64,000 nt of DNA from Brevibacillus panacihumi (GTDB lineage: Bacteria > Bacillota > Bacilli > Brevibacillales > Brevibacillaceae). Both the position numbers and the translations under genes were made by a program. Within the stretch, counting starts at the first letter, position 1, and each line of letters starts with the position of its first letter. The notes beneath the pieces were generated by a model. The model saw only the letters and a list, made by a program, of their open reading frames with translations, was not told where the DNA came from and ran no database searches. The stretch lies in assembly GCF_003710985.1 (NCBI RefSeq), contig NZ_RHHT01000011.1:124001-188000 (forward strand). The letters run 5' to 3'. Below, piece by piece: positions 52,079 to 60,241 of this stretch.

Positions 52079-52422
52079 ATGGCTTTATTAATGCCAAAAC
52101 CACAGTCGGCTGCAACCGATTCCATGACAATTGGAGAAGTCGCACAAATTGCTGGTGTCAAAACATCAGCCATTCGGCATTGGGAACAAGAGGGGTTAAT
52201 CCAATCGAGGAGAAACAAAGAGAATGGGTACAGAGTGTTTACTCGTACAGAATTAAAATTATGAAACAACTTTTGAACGATTTGGAAACTCAGCACTATA
52301 AACAAGTGGAACGATCTTTTCAGCTTGCCTTGCAAAAATTCAATTGTCAATTAAGGAACCTGTTTCTTGGGATAGCAGAGCTCATGAAATATGTTGGCTT
52401 TTATAAAGTAGATACTGAATAG
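52079..52422 (+). pseudogene. Broken MerR-family regulator
   Basis: The first frame encodes an intact MerR winged helix (MTIGEVAQIAGVKTSAIRHW and YRVFTRTELKL) and then stops at 52264 after 61 codons. From 52261 another frame continues with a helical C-terminal part (MKQLLNDLETQHYKQVERSF ... GIAELMKYVGFYK) to 52422. The second half of the DNA-binding domain, normally about 20-30 residues between these pieces, is missing. An internal deletion with frameshift is the simplest explanation. There is no good ribosome site before 52079. A small functional DNA-binding peptide is less likely. Confidence 0.75.
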
Positions 52423-52428
52423 AACCCC

Positions 52429-52460
52429 TTGACTCCGTATCTACATACAGGGTTGATAAT
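52429..52460 (+). promoter_or_regulatory. MerR-type promoter with 20-bp spacer
   Basis: TTGACT (52429-52434), a 20-bp spacer, and GATAAT (52455-52460). The spacer contains the imperfect dyad CCGTAT-CTAC-ATACAGG. Overlong 19-20 bp spacers are the mark of promoters that MerR proteins untwist for activation, and a MerR gene follows directly. Confidence 0.78.
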
Positions 52461-52480
52461 ACCAGATAAGGAGGAAAAAC

Positions 52481-52900
52481 ATGAATGGGTTAACGATCAG
52501 TCAAGCGGCCAAAGAAGCTGGTGTTCATATCGAAACCATACGATATTACGAAAGGAGAGGACTTTTGCCCACCCCGCCGAGGACAAATTCGGGTTATAGA
52601 TTGTTATCATTGGAAACCGTGTACGACATTCGGTTTATTAAACGAGCACAGGAGCTGGGATTTACCCTTGAAGAGATCAAGAAGCTTTTGTCCATTTACA
52701 AGACAGAGGATTACTTTCCAATAAAAGAAATGCACGAATTTGCGACTGATAAAATTCGTCAAATCGATGAGAAAATCGAACAATTGAACAAGTTCAAATC
52801 CATGTTGGAGCTTGTGGCACATCGACCATTTTCTGATCGTACACCAACCAAAGATGAGTGTCCGCTAATCAAAAATTTATCCAATGGAGGGAAGGACTAA
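52481..52900 (+). CDS. MerR-family regulator related to mercury MerR but lacking two metal Cys
   Basis: A 139-residue regulator: winged helix (LTISQAAKEAGVHIETIRYY and RTNSGYRLLSLETV), hinge, dimerisation helix, and a C-terminal CPLIKNL end as in mercuric MerR. Of the three Hg(II)-binding Cys of MerR only the last (DECPLI) remains; the other two positions read HE and VA. It probably senses something other than mercury or works by one thiol. Its stop overlaps the next start (TAATG), and a 20-bp-spacer promoter lies upstream, implying autoregulation of the two genes. Confidence 0.85.
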   Translation: MNGLTISQAAKEAGVHIETIRYYERRGLLPTPPRTNSGYRLLSLETVYDIRFIKRAQELGFTLEEIKKLLSIYKTEDYFPIKEMHEFATDKIRQIDEKIEQLNKFKSMLELVAHRPFSDRTPTKDECPLIKNLSNGGKD

Positions 52901-53136
52901 TGGCAAAAATTGAAGTGTTTATAGCTGGAACGTATCTGTGCGAGGATATCGTCAAGCAAGTAAATGAGTTTGCTTGCTCCAAATGTGATGTAGTGATCTA
53001 CGATCTATATCCGAGTAACGCCAACACCGAGATGGAGGATTTGGCAAAACAATATGGCGTTCAGTCTGTTCCGTGTGTTGTGTTGAATGGAAATGTGATA
53101 GACGTTGAAAAAGTCAAGAAAGAGAAGAGGTCATAA
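52900..53136 (+). CDS. Small thioredoxin-fold protein
   Basis: 78 residues with a beta-alpha-beta start (KIEVFIAGTYLCEDIVKQV), a central strand VVIYDLYPSN and the cis-Pro loop VQSVPCVVLNG. Cys14 is at the usual active-site place but has no partner two residues on; instead Cys26 and Cys29 form CSKC on the following helix, and the cis-Pro is followed by another Cys. This suggests a thiol relay or metal-binding variant rather than a classic CXXC thioredoxin. The ATG overlaps the MerR stop, so expression is coupled. Confidence 0.75.
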   Translation: MAKIEVFIAGTYLCEDIVKQVNEFACSKCDVVIYDLYPSNANTEMEDLAKQYGVQSVPCVVLNGNVIDVEKVKKEKRS

Positions 53137-53222
53137 ACGAACTACAGGAAAGCAGAGAGGTAGTGCGCATCTCTTGCATGTTTCTATCAAATCTATGAAC
53201 GACCAAACCGACTCGGACTGTC

Positions 53223-53261
53223 GAGAGAGCCTTGATTTTCAAGGGTTCTCTCTTCTTTTTT
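53223..53261 (+). terminator. Terminator after the MerR/thioredoxin-like pair
   Basis: GAGAGAGCCTTGA (53223-53235) pairs with TCAAGGGTTCTCTC (53239-53252, one bulge), followed by TTCTTTTTT. Confidence 0.85.
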
Positions 53262-53291
53262 GCCTATAAATGATATTCGTATCCTAACAAC

Positions 53292-53320
53292 CAACCTATA
53301 TCAACAACGTGAATAGGTTG
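53292..53320. promoter_or_regulatory. Inverted repeat upstream of the activase gene
   Basis: CAACCTAT (53292-53299) and ATAGGTTG (53313-53320) are exact complements with a 13-base gap, about 55 bases before the activase start. It could be an operator or a weak hairpin. I found no confident -35/-10 pair in this 237-base gap. Confidence 0.45.
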
Positions 53321-53373
53321 CTTTCTTTAGTCGAATAATGTGATTGAAGAATATGGAGAAGGAATGATGATAT

Positions 53374-56300
53374 GTGGAAAGCACGGACCAAGGGATCGAC
53401 TCTTTGATTCTAGGTATTGATGTCGGTTCAACAACTGTCAAAGCAACAGTGGTAAATCCGAAAAACAAAGAAATTCTATGGTCAGATTATCAACCGCACC
53501 ACACGAAGCAAGCGGAAAAGGTTTTGGAGTTATTAGTAGCCATTGGCAATCAATTTTCTGAAATCCCTCAACAAAACATTCGTGCATTTATCACGGGTTC
53601 AGGCGCGGGACCGATTGCTGAGCACATAGGAGCGAAGTTCGTCCAGGAAGTGAATGCCGTTACGATGGCTGTGGAACAGCTTCACCCTGATGTGGGGAGT
53701 GTCATTGAACTGGGAGGGCAGGACGCGAAAATCATTATATTTAAAGAGAATGAAGAGACAGGTAATAAACAAGCCCTGACCTCAATGAATGACAAGTGTG
53801 CATCTGGCACTGGCGCGACGATAGACAAGTGCATGATCAAAGCAGGCATGCCCATGGAAGAGGTGGGCCGACTTCATTTTGACGACTCCAAACTGCACCA
53901 TGTGGCAGCCAAATGCGGTGTTTTTGCGGAAACAGATATTGTGAACCTGGTGAAAAGCGGCATTCCCTCTGCTGAAATCATGTGCTCACTCGCGGATGCG
54001 ATCGTGATGCAGAATCTCTCTGTTCTGACCCGCGGAAATACGCTGCGGCACCGTGTCCTTTTGCTGGGCGGCCCCAATACATATTTGCCTTTTCTGCAAG
54101 AATGCTGGAGAAAACGGATTCCGCAGACCTGGCAAGAGCGCGGATACGACTATCCGAAAGACATGCCCATTGAAGAGCTGATCTTTGTTCCTGACAATTC
54201 CCAGTACTACGCCGCTTACGGTGCCGTGATGTACGGAATGCATGAGCCGGTTGGCGTGGGCAACTATACGGGGTTGGAAGGTTTGAAGGAATTTATTGCG
54301 CACGGTCGGAAGGCAAAGCTGGGTGAGAAGGCAGGTCCTCCGCTCATGCGTTCGGAAACAGAACAGGAAGAATTCCGCAGGGCCTATAGTATACCCAAAT
54401 TTACACCCGCAACTTTCACGTCGGGGCAAAAAGTACGAGCTGTGATCGGACTGGATGGCGGTTCTACATCTTCGAAAGCGGTCCTCGTCGATGAAAGCGG
54501 AGACATCCTGCTCAAGGAGTACCAACTGTCAAAGGGCAATCCCTTGGAAGATACAAAAGAAATGTTGAAGCGGCTCCGCGACAGAGTGAGTGAGCAGGGA
54601 GCCGAGTTGGAAATTATCGGATTTGGCGCCACGGGTTACGCGGCCGATGTCCTGGAAAAAACGCTGAAAGCGGATGTCAACATTGTCGAGACCGTCGCTC
54701 ATATGATGAGTGCTGTTAACCAATTTGGCGATGTCGATGTCATTTGCGATATCGGCGGACAAGATATCAAGGTTCTCTTTATGAAAAATGGGGACATCCG
54801 TAATTTTCGATTGTCCAACCAATGCTCGGCAGGAAACGGAATGTTGCTGCAAGCGATGGCCGACCAGTTCGGCATTCCCGTTCAAGAGTATGCGCAGACA
54901 GCTTTCAAGGCTGACCTATCCCCGACATTTTCATACGGGTGTGCCGTATTCCTTGATGCCGACCGCGTTAATTTTCAAAAGGAAGGCTATTCCAAGGAAG
55001 AACTATTGGCCGGTCTTGCACTGGTTTTGCCGAAAAACGTTTGGCAATACGTCGTTCAAATACCGCGCATGTCCGAACTAGGCCGCAAGTTTGTTTTGCA
55101 AGGCGGGACGCAATATAATCTCGCTGCCGTCAAAGCACAGGTCGATTACATTAAACAGCGTGTTCCTGATGCAGTGGTATATGTACATCCCCATCCGGGT
55201 GAAGCGGGAGCGATCGGCGCCGCGATGGAAACGCTGCGTGTCGTCAAGCGCCGCGGCTACTCGACATTCTTGGGTCTCGAATCAGCGATTAACCTGTCTT
55301 ATATAAGCCGCAACGATGAATCTACTCGCTGTACGTTCTGTCCGAACCATTGCAGCCGCACCTTTATTGACTCCGAGACACCGGATGGACAAACGGCACG
55401 GTATATCTCTGGCTTTAGCTGCGAAAAAGGAACGGTTGAAGACAAGGAAGCCGTCATCCAATTGACCAAGAAGCGTCAAGAATTAAAGAAGCACTATCCG
55501 AATTTGGTGGAATACGAAGCGGCTCGCATGTACCAACACTTCTACGACGCAGAACCACTCCCCGAACCCGATGTACTTGTAGAGGATGTTCAGGTAAAAC
55601 GCAGTTTGTTAGGCGGGATTCGGAAAAAGTCCTATCAGCGTCCATTCCAACGCTCATCCCCAGCTGAAAAGGAGCGTAGAAGCAAGATTCGTATCGGAAT
55701 TCCGCGCGTCCTTAATATTTGGTCCACGGCTCCCTTCTGGCGTACCTACTTCGAGACGCTGGGTGTGGATAAGAACAACATAGTATTCAGCGACTTTACC
55801 AGCGAAGAAATGTGGCAGGAAGGCGGTAAGTACGGCTCCATAGACCCTTGCTATCCGTCTAAAGTGAATCAGGCTCATATCCATAATCTGTTGTTTAAGC
55901 ATCATGAGAAAAAGCCGCTTGACTACATTTTTTTCCCATGCATCACCCACATCCCGACGCACCTGCAAAATGTCATGGATTCAGCCAGCTGTCCGATCGT
56001 AGCAGGAGCGCCAAACGTGATTAAGGCAGCCTTCACAAAAGAAATCAACTTTTTTGAGACGCGTGGAGTGGCCTATCTCGATCCGGCCGTTACGTTTACC
56101 GAACTGTATTTAATGAAGAAGCAGCTATTTGAAGCATTTAGAGACTGTCTGCACATGACAGAGGACGAAAGCGATTTTGCAGTGCAGCAGGGGTGGAAGG
56201 CGATGGATCTCTTTGATGCCGAGATGCAGGAAAGAGGCAAAATGATACTGGAACAGGTGGAACAGGAAAATCGGATCGCTTTGCTAATGATCGGCCGCCC

Positions 56301-56871
56301 CTACCATTCCGATCCTGGCTTGAATCACGGCGTATTGGAAGAATTTCAAGTACTGGGCTATCCGATTCTCTCCATGCGCTCCATCCCGAAAGATGAAGAG
56401 TGGCTGCGCCGCTTTTTCCAGGACGATCTGGAGAGTGGGCGTGTGGACTGCGCATTAGAGGTTCGTGATGTCTGGCCGGAAAACTTTAGTTCCAATTCTG
56501 TGCAGAAGGTATGGGCAGCGAAATTTGCCGCCCGACACCCTAACGTGGCCGTACTCGATCTATCCAGCTTTAAATGTGGACATGATGCCCCCACATACGG
56601 GCTCATCGACTCGATTATCTCCACGGCAGGGACGCCATACTCCGCCTTGCATGATATAGATGCCAACAAGCCAAGCGGTTCGATCAAGATCCGCGTAAAA
56701 ACCTATGCCCACAGCTTGGGGCTTCATGAAGAACGCTTGCATGACTTGGCACAGAAAAAAGCAGAACTGCAGCAGCGTATTGAACAAAAGCGATTGGAGC
56801 TAACAGGCTTGCAAGCGAAAAGACAAACTGACTCCTACGAGCAAACCAATTTTTCTCAGACGGGCAACTAA
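53374..56871 (+). CDS. Giant acyl-CoA dehydratase activase-type protein: two ASKHA ATPase domains plus DUF2229-like Fe-S region
   Basis: 1165 residues. Two BadF/BcrA/HgdC-type ASKHA ATPase domains lie in tandem: residues about 11-290 (LGIDVGSTTVKATVV, KCASGTGATIDK with Cys142, AKCGVFAETD with Cys181) and about 355-620 (IGLDGGSTSSKAVLV, NQCSAGNG with Cys484, YGCAVFLDAD with Cys523). These Cys match those that hold the bridging 4Fe-4S cluster in 2-hydroxyglutaryl-CoA dehydratase activator. A Cys block follows (CTFCPNHC at 653-660, Cys683). Residues about 700-1120 resemble the COG3580/DUF2229 dehydratase-like region (GSIDPCYPSK, FFPCITHIPTH). The C-terminus is charged and coiled. Such activators drive electrons to very low potential with ATP. 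The target is presumably the next gene. GTG 53374 is the chosen start, with AGAAGGA upstream. Confidence 0.87.
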   Translation: MESTDQGIDSLILGIDVGSTTVKATVVNPKNKEILWSDYQPHHTKQAEKVLELLVAIGNQFSEIPQQNIRAFITGSGAGPIAEHIGAKFVQEVNAVTMAVEQLHPDVGSVIELGGQDAKIIIFKENEETGNKQALTSMNDKCASGTGATIDKCMIKAGMPMEEVGRLHFDDSKLHHVAAKCGVFAETDIVNLVKSGIPSAEIMCSLADAIVMQNLSVLTRGNTLRHRVLLLGGPNTYLPFLQECWRKRIPQTWQERGYDYPKDMPIEELIFVPDNSQYYAAYGAVMYGMHEPVGVGNYTGLEGLKEFIAHGRKAKLGEKAGPPLMRSETEQEEFRRAYSIPKFTPATFTSGQKVRAVIGLDGGSTSSKAVLVDESGDILLKEYQLSKGNPLEDTKEMLKRLRDRVSEQGAELEIIGFGATGYAADVLEKTLKADVNIVETVAHMMSAVNQFGDVDVICDIGGQDIKVLFMKNGDIRNFRLSNQCSAGNGMLLQAMADQFGIPVQEYAQTAFKADLSPTFSYGCAVFLDADRVNFQKEGYSKEELLAGLALVLPKNVWQYVVQIPRMSELGRKFVLQGGTQYNLAAVKAQVDYIKQRVPDAVVYVHPHPGEAGAIGAAMETLRVVKRRGYSTFLGLESAINLSYISRNDESTRCTFCPNHCSRTFIDSETPDGQTARYISGFSCEKGTVEDKEAVIQLTKKRQELKKHYPNLVEYEAARMYQHFYDAEPLPEPDVLVEDVQVKRSLLGGIRKKSYQRPFQRSSPAEKERRSKIRIGIPRVLNIWSTAPFWRTYFETLGVDKNNIVFSDFTSEEMWQEGGKYGSIDPCYPSKVNQAHIHNLLFKHHEKKPLDYIFFPCITHIPTHLQNVMDSASCPIVAGAPNVIKAAFTKEINFFETRGVAYLDPAVTFTELYLMKKQLFEAFRDCLHMTEDESDFAVQQGWKAMDLFDAEMQERGKMILEQVEQENRIALLMIGRPYHSDPGLNHGVLEEFQVLGYPILSMRSIPKDEEWLRRFFQDDLESGRVDCALEVRDVWPENFSSNSVQKVWAAKFAARHPNVAVLDLSSFKCGHDAPTYGLIDSIISTAGTPYSALHDIDANKPSGSIKIRVKTYAHSLGLHEERLHDLAQKKAELQQRIEQKRLELTGLQAKRQTDSYEQTNFSQTGN

Positions 56872-56901
56872 ACAAACAAAGAAATGGAGCGGAACCACCA
56901 C

Positions 56902-58545
56902 ATGTCAACCAGGAAGGATCTTCCCACCAACCATGAGACAGAACTCTCATCCTATGAAAATGATTTGCTTCGCTTTCAGGCTGAACAGGAACTCGCGTTA
57001 GGATTGGAGCAGGCCAAAAGAACCCAGTGGTTTGATCCGGTTCCCCGTCAATTTTTCATGAAGGATAAGGCAACGACTACTATCCTGTTTGGCGGATTGA
57101 CCATGGCGCATGATTTTCTGGTAGAGGGCGTATTGAAGGGATTAGGCTATAAAGTGCAGCACATGGATTGCCCGGATAACGAGTCGCTTCGTTTTGGCAA
57201 GGAGTTCGGAAACCGCGGTCAATGCAACCCCACGTACTTTACTGTAGGCAACCTGATCAAATATCTGCACCATTTACGCGATGTAGAAGGCAAGTCCAAA
57301 GAGGAAATCGTCAGCAGCTATCTGTTTATCACCAGCGGCTCCTGCGGTCCGTGCCGCTTTGGCACCTATGTCACGGAGTATCGCAAAGCACTGCGCGATG
57401 CCGGGTTTGACGGATTTCGCGTCCTCTTGTTTCAGCAGCAGGATGGTCTGAAGCAAGCTACTGGAGGCGAATCAGCTCTCAAACTGGATACCTCGTTCTT
57501 CGTCGGCTTTCTGAAAGCGGTTCTCCTGGGAGATATTTTGAATGCCGTCGCTTATCGGATTCGTCCCTACGAAGTGGAAACAGGCTCTACCGATGCTGCT
57601 ATGGCTCGCTGCAAGCAGATTTTGTACGATGCCTTGAAACACCGCAAGTGGCTGATTCCCGCGCTGATCAAATGCCGTAAAGAGCTGGAGTCCATTCAGG
57701 TAGACCGGACACTGGTCAAGCCGAAAGTGAGCATCATCGGTGAGTTTTGGGCGATGACAACCGAGGGTGACGGCAACTATCAATTACAGCGCTTTCTCGA
57801 GCAGGAAGGAGCTGAAGTGGAAGTGCAGTCAATGACCGCATGGATTCTCTACCTGATTTGGGAAGGACGTTACGACACCCGCAAGCGGATGAAGCTGCGT
57901 GGAGAGGATTCCGGCCGTTATGGCTTGGAAGGAAAAAATGCTGGCTCGCGTTTGCGGATGCTATTCTTAGCCGATCGTGCAATCCGAGTCATGTTCCAGA
58001 CCTATGCCAAGACAATCGGTCTTGCCGATTATCATCTTCCTGACATGGACGAGATTGCCGAGGTATCCCACGAACACTACAACAACCATCTGCGCGGCGG
58101 AGAAGGCCATATGGAAGTAGGGAAACTAATTCTCAACGTGGCGAAAAAGAAAGTAAACATGACCCTCTCTGTCAAACCATTCGGCTGCATGCCGTCTTCA
58201 GGCGTCTCCGATGGTGTTCAATCATTAATCACAGAAAAATACCCGGATGCGATCTTCCTCCCGATTGAAACAACGGGAGATGGAGCAATAAACGTGTACA
58301 GCCGTGTCCAGATGATGCTGTTTAAAGCAAAACAGGCGGCACAAAAGGAGTTTGACGAAGCTCTCAGCAAAAAAGACCTTACGCTTGAACAGCTGCGAAA
58401 CGTCCGCAGTTCCAAATGCACCCATCCATTGCGGGCAAGTCGTCATGTCGTTGCTTGTACAGCAGCAAACGTGGTATATGGTATGAGCGGCTTTTTTAAC
58501 CGCTATTCCCTGCGGAGAAATAAGGCGGAAGTAAAAGGGGTATAA
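56902..58545 (+). CDS. COG3581-type dehydratase-like Fe-S partner protein
   Basis: A 547-residue protein of the uncharacterised group found beside large activases, distantly related to 2-hydroxyacyl-CoA dehydratase subunits. Conserved Cys positions are GQCNPTYFTVG, TSGSCGPCRFGTYVTEYRKA and the C-terminal FGCMPSSGVSDGV, likely ligands of one or two 4Fe-4S clusters; DCPDN adds another Cys. ATG 56902 is chosen since GGAGCGG lies eight bases upstream; ATG 56884 has no site. It lies 30 bases behind the activase, clearly one transcription unit. No acyl-CoA transferase, acyl-CoA dehydrogenase or electron-transfer flavoprotein is near, so a fermentation role is unsupported. Confidence 0.82.
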   Translation: MSTRKDLPTNHETELSSYENDLLRFQAEQELALGLEQAKRTQWFDPVPRQFFMKDKATTTILFGGLTMAHDFLVEGVLKGLGYKVQHMDCPDNESLRFGKEFGNRGQCNPTYFTVGNLIKYLHHLRDVEGKSKEEIVSSYLFITSGSCGPCRFGTYVTEYRKALRDAGFDGFRVLLFQQQDGLKQATGGESALKLDTSFFVGFLKAVLLGDILNAVAYRIRPYEVETGSTDAAMARCKQILYDALKHRKWLIPALIKCRKELESIQVDRTLVKPKVSIIGEFWAMTTEGDGNYQLQRFLEQEGAEVEVQSMTAWILYLIWEGRYDTRKRMKLRGEDSGRYGLEGKNAGSRLRMLFLADRAIRVMFQTYAKTIGLADYHLPDMDEIAEVSHEHYNNHLRGGEGHMEVGKLILNVAKKKVNMTLSVKPFGCMPSSGVSDGVQSLITEKYPDAIFLPIETTGDGAINVYSRVQMMLFKAKQAAQKEFDEALSKKDLTLEQLRNVRSSKCTHPLRASRHVVACTAANVVYGMSGFFNRYSLRRNKAEVKGV

Positions 58546-58558
58546 ACACTGTGTCTAG

Positions 58559-58626
58559 GGCATCGAACGACTTTTATGAGGGCTGGTGCCAGCGTTCTCT
58601 CATAAAAGTTATTCGATGCCTTTCCC
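58559..58626 (+). terminator. Long hairpin after the activase operon
   Basis: GGCATCGAACGACTTTTATGAG (58559-58580) faces CTCATAAAAGTTATTCGATGCC (58599-58620): about 20 paired bases with an internal mismatch, followed only by TTTCCC. It acts plausibly as a terminator, but the T-tract is short and the stem unusually long. Confidence 0.7.
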
Positions 58627-58803
58627 ATTGACAAAATGCTCAGCCCTTGCTGCTATTCCTGGTTATAGAATGGAAAAGGGAGAACGGCTTTGTTCGTAAT
58701 TGAGTCGTAGACAAATCCAGTGACTTGATTAATAATCAGAACAACCGAGTACATCAATCATTTCCCCCTCAGGGGATGAACACCTCCAAAAAGGGGATAT
58801 ATC

Positions 58804-59457
58804 ATGGGTAGGAACTTTTTGCTTCATCCGCTCGCAGTCCGATACAGTGTTTTTATGCTTGGATTGGCCGTCATGGGTTTTGGGATCGCCATGATGATTA
58901 AGGCCAATGTTGGCGTTGCTCCTTGGGATACGCTGCATATCGGATTACAAAAGACCTTTGGATTGACCATCGGGATGTGGTCACAAATCATGGGCGCCAG
59001 CATTATTCTCGCGTCCTATGTAATTGGCAAAATAAAGCCTACCGTCGGAATGTTTTTGAACATGATTTTTTTCGGGCTGTTTATCGACTTATTCATGTGG
59101 CTGAACTGGGTTCCCATCGGAGATGCAGTCATTGAACGAGTCGTCTTTTTTGCTGCCGGTCTGGTCATTTACACATTCGGTACGGGAATGTATATCTCGC
59201 CGCGGCTGGGGGCTGGACCACGCGACAGCTTTATGTTGGCCCTTCATGAACGAATGGGCTGGGGCATCGGCAAAGTAAGAGTCGGGATTGAATGCACGGT
59301 CACGTTATTGGGATTTTTGCTGGGAGGCCCGGTATCGCTGGGGACCCTGGTGACGGCTGTGGCGATCGGACCGTTAATCAAGCAATTCATCCCATTGTGG
59401 GAAAAAATGATGGCAAAACCTTTCGGAAACGCTTCAGAGATCAGTCTTCATGACTAG
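58804..59457 (+). CDS. YczE/YitT-like membrane protein
   Basis: A 217-residue membrane protein with about five helices. Typical family segments are GFGIAMMIKANVGVAPWDTL, FGTGMYISPRLGAGPRDSFM and GWGIGKVRVGIECTVTLLGF. The family is widespread in Bacillales and its function is poorly defined. AAAGGGGAT precedes the ATG. The 258-base gap upstream holds the long hairpin at 58559 and a near-palindromic AT-rich stretch (TTGATTAATAATCAG, 58725-58739); no firm promoter was seen. Confidence 0.85.
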   Translation: MGRNFLLHPLAVRYSVFMLGLAVMGFGIAMMIKANVGVAPWDTLHIGLQKTFGLTIGMWSQIMGASIILASYVIGKIKPTVGMFLNMIFFGLFIDLFMWLNWVPIGDAVIERVVFFAAGLVIYTFGTGMYISPRLGAGPRDSFMLALHERMGWGIGKVRVGIECTVTLLGFLLGGPVSLGTLVTAVAIGPLIKQFIPLWEKMMAKPFGNASEISLHD

Positions 59458-59553
59458 CTTTTTTCAATCTCGATGCATCTGTAGACAACCTTCAATTTTC
59501 CCTTATTTGAAGTTTTCGGGGTGATAGTAAAACAAGATTGAGGGGTGGAGAAC

Positions 59554-60138
59554 ATGAAGTTTTCATACATACTGAATGGGATTGGTTGGGCGGATGTTCA
59601 TATTGAGTGCGAAGGCAAAACCTATTACTTTGGTCCAAGCTACTTAAGCGAGCCGTTGGTTGACCTTGTTGAAGGGCTGTTGCATGTCATTCCCGGTTGT
59701 GTACCGGAAGATGCACGGAGACAAGTATCTACTTTTTGCTGGAATTATGAACCGGTTGGCTCCGAGTGGCGGATCTCTCTGCATGATCATAGCCATTTGA
59801 GGATTCATGTTGCAGAGTATGATGATATTGATGCTAAAACAGGTGGCCCAAAACTGGTATTTGATAGAGTCTGTGACCTGAGGGAAATTGTTAGCGAGGT
59901 TGTAAAAGCCCTTGAATCAATCATTTTGAAGCACGGTTTTGTTGGTTATCGACAAACATGGTATACCCGTCAAGATTTTCCGATTAGCGGTTATTTGCGG
60001 TTAAAGCATTACTTGCAAAAGGGAACGAAATACCCAACTGAAGAAGCAAAGGAAGATGGCTACATTGAATATGAGCGGTCCAGTTTAAAAGACGAGCTGC
60101 GAGCGCTACAATCCTTACTCGATGGCATGGATGAGTAG
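59554..60138 (+). CDS. Hypothetical protein of unknown function
   Basis: A 194-residue cytosolic protein that I do not recognise. It starts FSYILNGIGWADVHIECEGK, has GPSYLSEPLVDLVEGLLHVI, an acidic/aromatic middle (FCWNYEPVGSEWRISLHDHS) and a charged C-terminal helix. The mixed alpha/beta composition with no signal peptide or membrane helix resembles single-domain immunity-type proteins, but no toxin lies beside it, so that is only a guess. ATG 59554 has AGGGGTGGAG upstream. Confidence 0.75.
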   Translation: MKFSYILNGIGWADVHIECEGKTYYFGPSYLSEPLVDLVEGLLHVIPGCVPEDARRQVSTFCWNYEPVGSEWRISLHDHSHLRIHVAEYDDIDAKTGGPKLVFDRVCDLREIVSEVVKALESIILKHGFVGYRQTWYTRQDFPISGYLRLKHYLQKGTKYPTEEAKEDGYIEYERSSLKDELRALQSLLDGMDE

Positions 60139-60241
60139 TTTGATTTCATAACCCTTTGTCTTTCCAATCAGGGGAGAGAAAGGGTATTATTTATGTTTCG
60201 GGCCATGTATTCGCCGGAAAGGTTCGTGGAGAGGAGAGATT

